64,000 nucleotides of DNA from Cololabis saira (taxonomy: Eukaryota; Chordata; Actinopteri; Beloniformes; Belonidae), in the NCBI RefSeq assembly GCF_033807715.1, contig NC_084601.1:15276690-15340689 (forward strand), read 5' to 3'. A model generated the notes under the pieces. That model saw only the letters and a program-made list of their open reading frames with translations. It did not search any database and was not told the DNA's origin. The translations under genes and the position numbers were made by a program. Shown here piece after piece: positions 13,357-29,799 of this stretch. Each line of letters begins with the position of its first letter. The stretch's first letter is position 1.

Positions 13357-14385
13357 ATGGACAGCATTCTGGATAATCTCTCAAAAGCTGTAAGTGTGTT
13401 TTTGACAACTGCATCATTCTGTGACGTCACCATAGCAGGCACAAGTGAGACTTGTAATCCTTTGAGTGTTACAACATTTTATGTAACAGCACTTCTCACC
13501 CCCTCTGTTCAGGAGTTTGTTAGTGTTTGTGTTTGGGATCCAAGGCTTCATAAAGACGACCTGTGGTACACGCATGTCGACTATGAGATCTGTCTAAAGG
13601 CAAGTCTCCCCTTTTTGGTGGTTTGTTATGGTGTGGTTTTTTTTTTTTTTTTAAATGACTAATTTTCTCTTTCAGACCAACAGTATGTGTTTTCGAAAGA
13701 AGACTTCCTGTGTCAGACGGCGCTACAGTGAGTTTGTTTGGCTGCGTGACTGTCTCGAGCGCAATGCTCTAATCATGTACGTTGAACACAACAAGAGGCA
13801 AAATATTAACTTGCTGACGTTGTAATGAGGCATGCATTTAACTTGGTATCCCCCATCCCACCACCTGCAGGGAATTGCCCAAGTTGCCACCCTGGAATCC
13901 CTTTTTCAGCCTGAAAAACAAGGAGCAAGTCAAGCAGAGGATGACTGGCTTGCAGGAATTTTTAGAACGGTGAGTTTTACTTTGTTCAACTTGCACTTTG
14001 ACTCAATTTGGACTCAGTTTTGCGTTGTCAGTTTTACAGATCGACTTGTGTTCTTTCAACGTTAGTGTTCTTCAGAGTCCCCTGCTGTTATCGGACAGTC
14101 GGCTCCACTTGTTCCTCCAATCAAACCTGAGCACCAGAAGGATTGAGAGGTGTGTTATTGGCAAGACGAAGTACACGGTAGCAGAGGCCATACAGCGTTC
14201 CTCCAGCGACTGCATCCATAGCTTACGTGGTGAAGCTTCTTATGACTCGGATTGTGAAAGGTGGGCTAGACAATTTTATAACACTTTAAATATTTAAAAC
14301 CTATATTGTATTTATTTTTTCCCTTTTGCTTTGCAGCTCTTCATCATCAGGACTTGGCCTGAGTATTGACCATCCAGTGAGATAA
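13357..14385 (+). CDS. snx10: Sorting nexin 10
   Basis: Six coding exons (13357-13389, 13513-13599, 13676-13776, 13871-13969, 14066-14260, 14337-14385) encode 187 aa; human SNX10 has 201. The exon carrying the ATG starts at 13342. The protein is almost entirely a PX domain (about residues 12-125). RRRYSEF at 54-60 forms the phosphoinositide-binding patch; R54 aligns with human R51, mutated in osteopetrosis. [11 protein letters not shown] (77-86) is the proline-rich loop, and [12 protein letters not shown] follows. The tail keeps [14 protein letters not shown] but ends early. SNX10 acts in endosomal sorting and V-ATPase trafficking. Intron 13600-13675 is GC-AG (AAG|GCAAGT); the other four are GT-AG. 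It is downstream of cbx3 in the same orientation. snx10a versus snx10b cannot be decided. Confidence 0.95.
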
Positions 14386-14783
14386 TGCCTCTTGGGTTCC
14401 TCTGAAGTGCTGAGTAATCTTTCAGGCCCAGCCCACTCACTGAACACTAATGCTCAGGGTACAACTGGAGTCTGGATGTAAATCCCCGTACTCATCCATT
14501 AATGTTGGTCTTGCTATTATCTCGAAGGGCAAAAAGGCTCATCTTAACTTCAGTACACTTTTTTTTTCTTCTCTTTTTTTTAATATTGTGTACTCTTAAA
14601 TCAATATTCAATACCTGGATCATTTAATTTGTATGTTCTTGAAGAAAATATTTCATGTTTTAAAAAATGTATAAAATGTAGTTGCTCTATATGTATAAGT
14701 GAACTCTTAAAATTATGTATTTTATCTTTGCACTAAAGCTACATTATGGCTAATAAGTTTTAAATGTTTTAAGACTTAAGTTT

Positions 14784-14789
14784 AATAAA
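14784..14789 (+). promoter_or_regulatory. snx10: Poly(A) signal of snx10
   Basis: AATAAA about 400 bases after the stop, at the end of an AT-rich 3' untranslated region. Confidence 0.7.
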
Positions 14790-14893
14790 CTGTCTGAGAG
14801 GAAAATTAAACTTCTTGTATCAACCTCCTGACTTCAGTGCATGCTTGACCTTTTTTGGTATGGCTTCAGTGGAAAATGTACTTTTCTATAATT

Positions 14894-14907
14894 CCAGTAG
14901 AGGGAGT
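14894..14907 (+). promoter_or_regulatory. CTCF-like motif after snx10
   Basis: CCAGTAGAGGGAGT fits the CTCF core CCASYAGRKGGCRS at all but one or two positions, with A in place of the expected C. It is placed about 100 bases beyond the snx10 poly(A) signal. By-eye match only. Confidence 0.3.
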
Positions 14908-14909
14908 GT

Positions 14910-15110
14910 AGTCAACACCAAGAAACTAGAAGTAGGCTGAGGAGCAAGATGCTCATTAAAGATGTTTCACTTCTACAATAACTTAAACATTTGCAGGGAT
15001 CAAAAGGTTTGTTTTTTTTTTTCCTCCTTTCTCCCCCTTCAAATTTTTCAGTGAAACAAGGCTTTGCCATGAAACATTTTCTCATGTGAAATATAAGGCT
15101 ACTCTTTGGG
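14910..15110. other. Start of gene desert, no recognised feature
   Basis: AT-rich with a T-run. No gene seen. Confidence 0.5.
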
Positions 15111-15114
15111 GGAG

Positions 15115-15190
15115 ACGCTTGTTTTATTTTGGATCCCCATTAGCGGACGCAAAACGCCAGCTAGTCTTCCTGGGGTCCATTGTGATGGAC
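15115..15190. repeat. Short interspersed repeat fragment (TGGATCCCCATTAG type)
   Basis: GGATCCCCATTAGCGG and CTAGTCTTCCTGGGGTCC, 20 bases apart, match a word pair I recall as a common fish interspersed repeat. The family is not assigned. Confidence 0.45.
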
Positions 15191-18100
15191 ATGTATGTAT
15201 ATTGACGGCTTAAAGGACGTCGCAGTTTTCGTTCTCTACCAGTACTCCAGCTGCTGGACTGACGTGCAGCCAGCTCTTCATCAAACCTGGTCTCTTTTTT
15301 GCAAAGATTGCACCCAAACTATAATGAAGCTGTCAGTGACTTCACACACCAGCCCCTGAGCTTCTACATGAAGCAAATGCGCAGGGTTGCGCGTCTGAAC
15401 ACGGACAGCTGCGGACGCACACTGGTGAAAACACTGCATGACTGAACATTTTCTCATCCTGTCATTTTCCAAGTCCCACTGGTTTGGGGTTTGGCCTTTC
15501 ATTTCTGGTTGACCTTAACACACCCATGACACATGCGCTACTTGCAGGTCAGTTTTGTCAGACTGAAACACAGTTGCAACCCTTTTATATGTGGGGGGGG
15601 GGGTGTATGTGTACATGCCCATATCTGCCGCTTGGAAAGGGAAAACACCCAGCATTTGGATATTGAGTATTCATGGTACATGTCTATTTCAGCTTGGTAA
15701 TTTATAACTCAATTTCCAGTGTGCATTGATGCACTTCATACCTCCAAAACACCAAACAAAGCCCAAACCCAATTGTATTTCAAAGCAATTAGGCTGTCCA
15801 CTGAGTTGTGAACGGTCCACGTTGCGATGGCTCTGGGCCCGTGTGATATTTTTAATTGTTAATTTTCTATCACATTAGTCAACTTCAGTGCCTTTGGACA
15901 GGTGACTAAGCGCCTTTAGGCAAAGCATAAAATGACACTGAACATATTCTAAGCTTTTTAATGCAGCAGAGTGGATGGTACTTTTATGTGAGGGGAAAGG
16001 TGCCGGCATACGTGGGGAGTTAAATGACAAGAGTATATATCATATTTACAGCTATTTTACTGTTGGAATCGTTCTAATGCTTTTCAATATAGGGAGTGAC
16101 CATCAATATTGGTTTAAGTTTATGACTCTAAATTATTAGCTCATTTAGACTTTCACCTGACGCCACGACAGGGAATGGCTTCACCTCCTTGACCGTACAA
16201 AAGCCAACAATGGTAAAATCCATAAGAGCTATTAGCCTGCGTAGCTCTCAGCTTGGCCCCGTGCTTATTTCCACACCCATTTTGCACGTCTTTCACTCTA
16301 CCGCCTCACTCTTCCCTTCATTTCCCTCTTTTTCTTTTAGCCCTCATTATCTCTCCATAGGCTGCTGAGTTAATTACCTGTTCTCTTTTGTAGCTGGGTT
16401 CGTTTTTCTGCTGACATTGCAGGCCCCGGCTCACCATGCCTGAGCTGCCTAACTGCTGGAAAAGTAAAGGCCTGGGTCTCAACCTTGCACACTCTTCTCA
16501 TTTTATATGTGCACATGTGTGTGTGTGTTTTCGCCAAAAGTGATGATAGCATTGTTTTTTTCTTGTTTTCTTTGGTTATTATTCCCTCTGAGGGGCTTTT
16601 GCACAAGGTATCATTAAAAGTCCATGCCCCTCCCCGCCCAGTCCCAATCACTGCACACCTAAAACATACACATCCACACATTTTGCATGCACTCCACACA
16701 TCACTGGCCATTCAACAGCTAAAATACGAGCCGTTCGCAGATAAATGTCACAGGGCCATCTATCTGAGAGTGTTAAAAGTCGGCTAATGGAGATGACATA
16801 TTAGCTGCCCAAATGAGTGCCGTAAAAGCTCCCCCCATACCTTGCGGTGCTGCCTGACCACTGTGACTGCAATAGGACACGCCACTGGCACTGCAAGTGT
16901 CTGTTGACAGAAAAAGGAAGAGGAATGGAGGGTGATGTCATATCGGGATGGAGTTCTTTTTGAAACAATAAATTCTGTTTGTTCAGCTCTGTGACGTCCT
17001 GGTTTGGAGAGTAACACGTGTGGCATATTTACTATGGGCTACCGCCTTATATTGTCTTGCACAAACTCTTTATAAGACCCTTGATGTAATGCAGACGACC
17101 TCTCACCTTTGACCATTCATGGAGCAATTATGAGCCGGGTCAGCTGCGTAGTTACTGCTTGTACCATTAGGAATGCCTTCTTTAAGCTCAATACCTCACT
17201 CTGATTCTACTTGAAAATCCTCCACAGGTATTTGATCACCTCTTCTGTTTCTCCTTAATCCCCCCTTTCTCTTTATTAATTACCCCTCTCTGTCCATGCA
17301 TGTCTCTCTTTCTCTGAGTGAATGGAGCAGTTGTAATTGGTTCTCTCTGGAGCAGTTAGGAGCAGCACAAAGGAACCGTATAGAAACCACATTTGCATTC
17401 GAGATGAGCCGTGATGGAGAGGAGGGAGGGAGCACTGCCCTCCTGCCCCGTACAGAACAGCTCCACTTACGCTGTCTCTTCTCCCATCCTCACCTCCTCT
17501 CATCTATTGTCTCCCCTCCCTCCATCTTATCTTGCACCCACCACCCCCACGTCGTCCCTCTCGCAGCACGGCTCCCCTCTCATTGTCTTTCCCGAGAGTT
17601 CCAAGGTCGACGGGAGCTTGCTCATCAGAGCAAGGTATTGTCGGCTCAGTGTTGGTATGGATGAGCTAATTTGTGTGAGCAAAGTGTTCGGGCGTGTGTG
17701 TTGGAGTATATGCCAAGGCCTGCCTTTAAGTTTATACGCTCGGGCAGCGTCTTTCTAATGAAGGACGGGGATGTTGTAATTAACAACTCAAAATCTCAGA
17801 ATTGCTGATTTTTTTTTTTTCTTCACTACTACTATTATCTCACCTTTTCTCAGACCTATGTCATCTCGCTCACACACAAAAAGTGCACAGACACTCCAAC
17901 TCCTGCGGGCGGCTCTTTTCCAGCACGATAAGCATTTCTCGTTAGTTTCACTGTTTTGATCAATATAGTTAAAACGCCAAAGCAAGCATAATTTGGTCTG
18001 AGATGGCTCCCACTGTGAGCGAATAGGCTTCACCTGGGGAGATGCTCACCATTATCATCATCGCTCTATGTATGTGTATACGCCGCGTGTTCATTCTACA

Positions 18101-19270
18101 CACAGCGTGATCTAATAGAATTGACAAAGTGCGCATCAGGACGTAGATTAAAGGAGAACTCGCAGCTATAGGTTAATTCAAGCAGGTGATGGAGTTTCCC
18201 ATTCATAGTGCTTTCGCTCACCTCCATCTTCATTCCCATAATCATTTAGACAACCTTAACAATGCATCTCTGCCACTATGGTTCATTTCAATGTGTTCAG
18301 TGTGCCACCTCAATCATTTTTTATTGGTTTATTTACTCAAAACGATACAATGATGGAGGGCAGGGTGATCATAAATTGTCCACAATTACCATCATGCACA
18401 GAGAAGTGACTCTCCTTTGTGCTGCAATCGGGGGAGAAAACCTTGGTAAAATCCATCTTTAATAGTAACGAATGCTTTTACATACTTGGTGCCCATTTAC
18501 TTTCAGACAGATGTTCCATTTTTGATCGTCGTCCCCGTGGCATAGCATAGATCAGCCATAATGGGAAGTAAACCACTTCAAGGGTTAAAAGTCTCCGAGT
18601 TGCTGTTTCACTGCACTTTGGATTCAAAAGTAATGAAGCAGCACAAGGTTGTGCGTGGCATTCCCAGTTTCCTGTAGCTACTTCTTCTTTTATTGCATAA
18701 AAAAATAGCAGATTGTTTTCAGGATCCCTGACATCACCTGTAGCTGGGGTTTGCGAGCGATGTGGTTACAGTTTTAGTCAGACTGTCCCTTTAAAGGCCG
18801 AAAACAGTGAGGCAACATCTCAATTCTCATCACAACCAACCCACGAGCTTAATATGGTATGTTGCAAGAGTGTATGTGTGTTTGGAGGGTTGTGCAGGTG
18901 CCTGCAAGGAAAAGAGCAAGATCCAAACTGCTGCTGGTGTTTTGAGGGGGGGATAATTTCAGAGTAAAACTCCACGTCGTGCATGTGCATGTGCATGTGC
19001 CTACAAGCAGTCTGTGTGTGTGCGCACCAGGGAGAGGGAAGCGGGGTGGAAGGAGGATTTAGACCCATCATAAAGGAATTCTCCCCCCTAGCCCGTAGCT
19101 CATCCCGACACTTTTATGCCTTTTTATTTTCAGGCCCATTGCAGCCAAGCCCGGAGATGTGATTTATACTGCCTGGCAGCATGGGCACTGCAGCAAGAAA
19201 GACAGATGGAAGGAGGGAGGAGAGGGGGAGGAGGGTGGGTGAGGAGAGGGTTAGAGGGAGCTGCTCAGGG
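15191..19270. other. Gene-desert block, mostly unique sequence
   Basis: No coding gene is recognised; the short open frames lack homology, splice logic or codon bias. GC-balanced unique patches occur at 15780-16260, 16370-17200 and 18080-18250. They are possible regulatory DNA. C/T-rich tracts occur near 17460-17560, and a GCATGT repeat lies at 18980-19000. Confidence 0.5.
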
Positions 19271-19273
19271 AAT

Positions 19274-19350
19274 GAGGGGATATGGGGTGTGTATATATGT
19301 GTGTGCGTGTGTCTGTGTGTGTGTGTGTGTGGGGGGGAGGGGGGGGGGGT
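19274..19350. repeat. GT-rich and poly-G tract
   Basis: (TG)n followed by a G-rich run with G9 (19341-19349). The run is potentially quadruplex-forming. Confidence 0.7.
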
Positions 19351-20051
<701 letters not shown>

Positions 20052-20168
20052 CACCTGCCTGCCTGTGTGGCAGTTGTACTGTCTCAGCGCTGTAACATCT
20101 CTCTCTGTCACACAGCCGCCTGAGAGGAGATGAGCTGCCATGCTGACTGTCGTTCATCCATCACAACA

Positions 20169-20173
<5 letters not shown>

Positions 20174-20252
<79 letters not shown>
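20174..20252. repeat. (AC)n microsatellite, about 39 units
   Basis: Complementary to the (TG)n tract 120 bases upstream, so the pair forms an inverted repeat. Confidence 0.98.
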
Positions 20253-21424
<1,172 letters not shown>

Positions 21425-21631
21425 CTATATAACTATAATAATAATATATGTATATATATTCATGTATATATTATACATTCAAAACGTGACCAACTGTATA
21501 TAATTTTTTTTCTTTTCTCAAAACTTAATCACATCTCAACTGCTCATTTTATTTTATTTGTTTATTAATTTATTTATTTGATCTATTGTTCTTATTTCTT
21601 TAACATTAAATCATGCTCTTTATTTGTGTTT

Positions 21632-24300
<2,669 letters not shown>

Positions 24301-24329
24301 AACCAGCCAATGCATTGGGTTTTATTTAA

Positions 24330-24580
24330 CCATAACAGTCAATTGGCGCTGGAGTGGTTTTAGCTTGGCACGATTTATGATCGCACTAATTGCTCACCAC
24401 TCCCATTTCGCGGCAAGTATCTTTGAGCGAACAAACACGTGCTGCGCTGTTTCTACAGCCGCTCGTCGTCTCCGGCCTAACAACCCTTACTGGCACGATG
24501 AATTTGATAAATCCCCTTATCGCCCCAGGAGACAATTAAAGCGCATGTGACAGGGGTCCCTATCTCCTCTCTCCTCCTGT
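24330..24580. promoter_or_regulatory. Candidate conserved noncoding element
   Basis: Repeat-free, GC-balanced sequence with CpGs, an ACTAATTG homeodomain-type core and dense non-repetitive motifs (GCGGCAAGTATC, AGACAATTAAAGCGC) in an AT-rich desert. A 105-codon frame overlaps but is not recognised as a protein. Regulatory status is inferred from texture only. Confidence 0.35.
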
Positions 24581-24911
24581 AGCGCTTCATTTAGAAGCCA
24601 TTTGTCTCCGCTATGGATTTCCTATTTTTAATGACGCGCGTATGCAGGGGTCGGGTCTGTGCTGAATAATAGATACCTTTAGCTCCCTCTCTTTCCCTTG
24701 CCTTCCCTCGCTCTTGCTCATTTCCTGGTCGCCTGGGCCCACGGGGAGGTGTAGGTGTCACTCTGGAAAACCAAGTTGCAGTGCCTTTGGCACTTTCCAG
24801 GTTTCTGGCGGGAGGCTTTTCAATATAGCGGGAAAGGTTTTTGGTGGAAGCCAGCAGCAGACAGTAAACTGATATCAGCGGGCACACGTTAACCCTCAGC
24901 CCACCCCTCCT

Positions 24912-24955
24912 TCCTCCTCCTCCTCCTCCTCCTCCTCCTCCTCCTCCTCCTCCTC
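24912..24955. repeat. (CCT)n trinucleotide repeat
   Basis: About 14 units. It produces a spurious poly-Arg frame on the minus strand. Confidence 0.95.
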
Positions 24956-24959
24956 AGTA

Positions 24960-25215
24960 AAGGACGTTTATCACAGAAAGCGGGGCTGCTGCACAGTGAG
25001 GTGATATATCGCCCTGGCCGAGTGCGAATGAATAGACTAGTAATTATCCCGTTAAAAGGGTGGCCAGACAAAGAGAGAGCCTCGCTATAATTTAAATTGT
25101 TTTGTTTCCCCCACAGTCGAAGCCTGGCTCGCTGACTGACATTACGGAATGGGGAAAGTGAGCCTATTTATAGCCTGAGACGTTCAGCTAATTGTAGAAT
25201 TTAATAAGGTTTCTG
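24960..25215. promoter_or_regulatory. Candidate conserved noncoding element
   Basis: Unique sequence with GTAATTATCCC, CTATAATTTAAATTG, GCTAATTGTAGAATTTAAT and CTATTTATAGCC. AT-rich homeodomain/MEF2-like cores sit in a non-repetitive context. No coding potential was seen. Confidence 0.35.
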
Positions 25216-26389
25216 GAAGAGTGCATTCTGTAAAAGCCAGCGGGCCTGCACCGTCCCTCCACGCCGCCCTCATATCTCCTTCACATCTTTCTCCAGCTTT
25301 TCGGCTTTTCTGGTTTCGCCCTTGCACTTCTCTCGGCACCTTTCACTTAATCCTGTCTTCCTATTTTGCCTGCTTCTCTGGCTCCATCTTCTTTTTCTTT
25401 GTATCCCCCCTCCACCACAGCAACCCCTCACTGGCCACCCAGCTCCCTCATCCTGTTATCTCCTATCACATAAAATCTACCTTGGACTAATACTCCCTTC
25501 AGTCTGACTGCGTGACTCTGATTGTGTGATTCTCGACATGTCACAGTGCTTTAAGGTCTGCAAGGATTTGTGTGCGTGTCTATGATTACAACCAAAGATG
25601 GGTTCAAGTGCATGTTTGTGTGTGTGTGTGTATGCTTGCGGTGTTGTCTGGTGTGTGTGAGACAGGGGTAATTGAGCTCAGAGGGTTTTCTGTCTTTGGT
25701 GGCAGAGGGGAAATTGGAATCTTCAGAATCCATTAGAGGGGCCCACTCACAGTGGTCGTGTGCATGCTCGGTGTGTCTGTTGCATCTCTGTGTGTGCCGT
25801 GTCTGCATGTTTAGTGACAAAGAGACATAGAGGAAGAGAGGCAAGTGTGTTGAGGGGTAATGGAGTAACTGTAACAACACAGAGCATCAACAGCATAAAT
25901 ATGAAATATAAAGCTACAAATGAACTGAACTGGAAATTCTCTCGCTGGTTCTGTATTGTGTTTGTGTCTGTGGAGCCTCCGGTGTTTATACTCAGTGGTC
26001 TGACACTAACTGACTGAGTGCCATGGACTGCAAACGGTGAAAAAGAAGAGAAAGAAGGTGAGTGTAGGAAGAGGGGGAACAGCAGGTAGCCAACAGCAGA
26101 TGGTCTCACACTTCCTCCCTGCAGAGCTATCACTCTCCTTCTCTTTCTGTCTGCACTCCCGCCTCATGTTGTTTCCTGCATCACATGTCGTATAATGTAT
26201 CATCTCACCTCAGCGTCCTTGGTCACATACAGTATTTACTATCTTGCACTTAACTCATTGCTAAACATCCCTCTGTCAGCAGGGTTTATGGTCAGTTGTG
26301 ACAGGAAGTGCACAAAGATAATACAAAATTCAGCATTTTTCTTTGTGCAACCCTTTGCTGAATAGTGCCGACCAGGAGACGGATGTAAG
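25216..26389. other. Gene-desert block
   Basis: C/T-rich and TG-containing unique sequence (short (TG)n at 25617-25631). No gene recognised. Confidence 0.4.
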
Positions 26390-26830
26390 AGAATATTGAC
26401 GAATTCAACATGGAACACTGTGAAAACCATCATGGTGAAAATCAGGATGACGCTCTGAAGATGATGAGATTACAAGGAGAAAATCTACCAGGGAAGCTAC
26501 CAAAACAGGCCAACAGCAACACTAAAGGAGGTGCAGGAATTTCCTGCAGGTGCTGGTCACTCCTGCACAGGGGCAAGGGGGTAAAAGCAAAACCATTTAT
26601 TACAAAATATTTAAAAAAATAAATACACAATATACAAGCCTTTTTGAATTATGCCAAAAAAGTAATTCAGTCAAGTCAAAACACCTGGGAACGTTTTATG
26701 ATCTGATAAGACAAAGATTGAATGTTTTGGTCTTCATTCTCAAAGGTATGTTTTGCTGCAAAGCCAATATAAAAGAATCATCCCAGGAACACCATAACCC
26801 CTCCCCCCAAGGACCCTTGCACATTTTTAT
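26390..26830 (+). pseudogene. Tc1-like transposon relic
   Basis: Near 26700-26800 the + strand reads as a degraded Tc1 catalytic stretch (SDKTKIECFGLHSQRYVLLQSQ-like codons with frameshifts, then NTITP-like). The 26410-26560 part resembles the same repeat's upstream portion. No open transposase remains. Confidence 0.5.
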
Positions 26831-27179
26831 TACCTAATATCTTATCATCAGAACTGCACATTTTCAATGCACATTTTCAACTGAAGGCTGACAGCAAGTT
26901 GTGTGATCCCTCTCCCTTTTAGTACGGAGGACGTCGTCTGGTCTTCAAAAAGAACGATACATTTTGATTCGGTTAATCACCGGAAAGTTTTCAACTTTGC
27001 AACAGCCCAGTTTAAATGTGTTTTGATCCATCAAAGGCACATCTTCTTTGCACGATAGAGCTTTAATTTGCTTTGGCTGATGATGCAGTAAACTGGGTTC
27101 TTTTTGATGATGGTTTCAGGAGGCCAGACAGGATTTCCACAAGAGATACATACCTGCATTTGATGCGGCACTCCCTGAC

Positions 27180-27600
27180 GGCAGAAAGATCACAACACAA
27201 CACAGACGGCAACATTTTTCAGATTCTTTTAATCTTTTAATGATATTATTTACACTCGATTTTATGTTTTAAGTCTTTGCACTTTCATGCTGAGGAACAT
27301 TTTTCTGAAATTGTTATCAATTTGTAGTTGCTCTGTCCATCTTCATTTCTGAAAAACTCTGTGATGCTCTTGATTTTACACCCAATCATTTGACTGATCT
27401 GTTGCCAACTAAGCTAAGTGTTTGAAAAAATGTTCCTCCAGGTGTTTAGCACCACTGTCTTTTCCAGATTTATGTAACCCTGTGTCCAAACTTTTTTCAC
27501 GCTATCAAAGTCAAAATTAAATTATATTTTTAATTAAATTGTCAAAGTCTGACTTTCAACATTTGATATGTTTTCTAAGTTATATTGAAATAAAATAGTT
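27180..27600 (-). pseudogene. Tc1/mariner-type transposon relic, end portion
   Basis: Antisense to a fish Tc1-like element: CAGATTCTTTTAATCTTTT, GCTGAGGAACATTTTTCTG, TTTTACACCCAATCATTTG and TGTGTCCAAACTTTTTT occur in the order of the element's N-terminal coding region and terminus. Frames are destroyed. Family placement rests on recalled consensus words. Confidence 0.5.
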
Positions 27601-28139
27601 TTTTTTATTTTTCTTTTATACTGGAAAATAATTGTATTTGTTACATTTTTTTTGTTTCATATTGGCTTTGGGGAACGAAGTTTGCTGTGTTTCTCTGCCT
27701 CTTGCAGAACAGATGTTTTTGACCTGTAGCTGTTAGTTTTATATTGTCTTCATTCTTTCTTGCTGTAATTTTTTCTCTTGCTTTTTTTTCTTATCCTAAC
27801 CTGTCAAGACTTGTCAGGTGTCTAAAATTTGTATTGTTAAATTGCACCACATGAGTAAAAAAGAAAAAAAAAGTAAAGAAAAGAGCAGGAGGAACTGCAT
27901 TAAGATCGCTGTGAAGTACTTTGGGTGTTTGTTATGGAGGTAGGGGTTCGACTCCAGTGTGAAACTGTTATTTTTTATTTCATTCAAGTTAAACTTCCAC
28001 AGTCGCATGAGACAGATACTTATCTAACTCAGATACGTAGGCACATATAGCACCAGCTTACACCTAAAAGAGCCCATGGTATTTATTACTAGAGTCTGCA
28101 GGAGTCATGAAAGTTTTATCTTTATTTGCTTGCTTGCAA
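27601..28139. other. T-rich desert segment
   Basis: Low-complexity T-rich sequence. A box-B-like GGTTCGACTCC at 27945-27955 lacks a convincing tRNA around it. Confidence 0.4.
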
Positions 28140-28570
28140 TAGATCAATAAATCCGCAGAATGGTCTTCTTTCGCCTGTGTACAAAAACATGCCTATGGTG
28201 CATCAGTGGTGTCCGAACAGCTTTTATAACTGTGTAATGTTACCATTCCTCCTTGCAATGATTGAGACATTCAGGAATTGGAGATATTAAAAGATAAATC
28301 ATGTCTAGTGTTTGTTTCTCACATTTTTCTTAAGGTGTGAAACAGTAGGGAATCATCACTGATGTTCCTTTTATTTATTTATTCATTTATTTTTTTAAAT
28401 AAAAATCTCCACACATTCTCAAGTGGAAATAGGTCGGGAGTGCAGGAAGGCCAGTCCAATACATTTAGACTCTCCTTCCTCAGTCATGTCTTTATAATGT
28501 GTACAGAATGTGGTTTTGCGTTGTCCCTGGAAAAAAAAGTAAGCTTGCTCTAAAATTTGCTTGTACTTTT
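28140..28570 (-). pseudogene. Tc1/mariner-type transposon relic
   Basis: CAGGAATTGGAGATATTAAA, GAAACAGTAGGGAATCATC, GTGCAGGAAGGCCAGTCCA and GTACAGAATGTGGTTTTGC occur in the order of the catalytic end of a fish Tc1-like element read on the minus strand. It is internally degraded. Confidence 0.5.
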
Positions 28571-29138
28571 TTGCATTAATGCTGAAATTCATCATTTTAA
28601 CAATTGTAGAATTATGTTCTGCACTGGAGAAGGAGAAATATGAAAATATCTTCCAATGTTTCTTTGAAGAATGTTGTTTTTTTAACCCATCTCCCCTCCT
28701 TTAAGATTTCTCCCTTTTCCTGTGCTTCTGAATAAATGCCAGTCAAAATATATCAATATTTACCACTGTAAAATCCTGGTTATAATTTCCTGGCGTAATC
28801 AGGGTCAAATAATGTCAGCTGACCAAGTCTGCTAATTAGTGATCTATGACTGGCCAGTTCAGAGGGGGCAAGATTCACACTCATGCGTTTCAGGCTTGAA
28901 TGGTTCTTGTTGCTTTGCTTTGCTTGTTCAGATTGAGGTGAAAGGACGAGAATGGATGATGTCTGTTTCCTGTCATGCTGATGGTTACTGACCACTCTGA
29001 ACTATGAGCTGATGTTCTCACACATTTACTGCAGCACAGATCGCACGTAACTACATTTATAAAGGTTTACAGACAATCCAGGGGCTAAGGTTGTGGGTAC
29101 ACCACAGTTGGCTCAGTATTTTCCACTTATATTCTTAC
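28571..29138. other. Desert segment without recognised content
   Basis: Unique AT-leaning sequence. Nothing supportable. Confidence 0.4.
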
Positions 29139-29142
29139 TTAA

Positions 29143-29765
29143 AGGAGCCGTCTGTAAGAAATGGCCAAAACTGGTACTGCAGTCACTTTCAAAATATTGT
29201 TGAGCGGCGTGTACCCTCCCCCTCCTCCCCCCGACCAGAGGTTGCCAGGTAGGCTGCAGAATGCAGCAGGAACGTAGGTTGCCATGGCTGCGATAATTAG
29301 AGCCGAGCTGGCAACCCGGATGCCGAAACAATACTGACTTGGTGATTGGGAGATAGGTGGAGGGTGGAGCTTCAGAAACAATACTGACTTGGTGATTGGG
29401 AGATAGGTGGAGGGTGGAGCTTCAGAAACAATACTGACTTGGTGATTGGGAGATAGGTGGAGGGTGGAGCTTCAGAAACAATACTGACTTGGTGATTGGG
29501 AGATAGGTGGAGGGTGGAGCTTCAGAAACAATACTGACTTGGTGATTGGGAGATAGGTGGAGGGTGGAGCTTCAGGCCAAAACAAAAAATGACAACATAA
29601 ACATCAGTTGAGGGCTGCAACTCCTCTTTTTAAACTGGAATAACCTGGCTTGAGTGCTGTTGTCAGTGACATAAGTATTTGAAATGAACATGATTTTTAA
29701 ATGTCTGTTGACATATCGGGGTCATTTTATGATTCGTTTTATGATTGCTCTTACATACAGCTCCT
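29143..29765 (+). mobile_element. TTAA-flanked 623-bp nonautonomous element, copy 1
   Basis: The ends are inverted (AGGAGCCGTCTGTAAGA at left; TCTTACATACAGCTCCT at right). TTAA lies immediately outside both (29139-29142 and 29766-29769), the target duplication typical of piggyBac-like transposition. It contains five exact 50-bp tandem repeats (29325-29574). There is no transposase. A near-identical copy lies inverted at 61653-62275. Confidence 0.88.
29325..29574 (+). repeat. Five 50-bp tandem repeats inside TTAA element copy 1
   Basis: Each unit starts GAAACAATACTGACTTGGTG and ends GTGGAGCTTCA. There are no spacers and the units are identical by eye. Confidence 0.95.
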
Positions 29766-29799
29766 TTAAAGACTGAATGGAAGCGCTGTAACCACCATT

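Noticed and set aside
13099..13662. 187-codon frame taken as one gene
   Set aside because: It merges snx10 exons with intron sequence. Splice sites and PX homology give the true structure.
24889..25071. Arg-rich frame on the minus strand
   Set aside because: It comes from the (CCT)n repeat.
27900..27990. tRNA gene suggested by GGTTCGACTCC
   Set aside because: No box A at a proper distance and no cloverleaf seen.
29325..29574. CRISPR-like regular repeats
   Set aside because: Direct 50-bp repeats with no spacers, inside a eukaryotic transposon. Not a CRISPR array.
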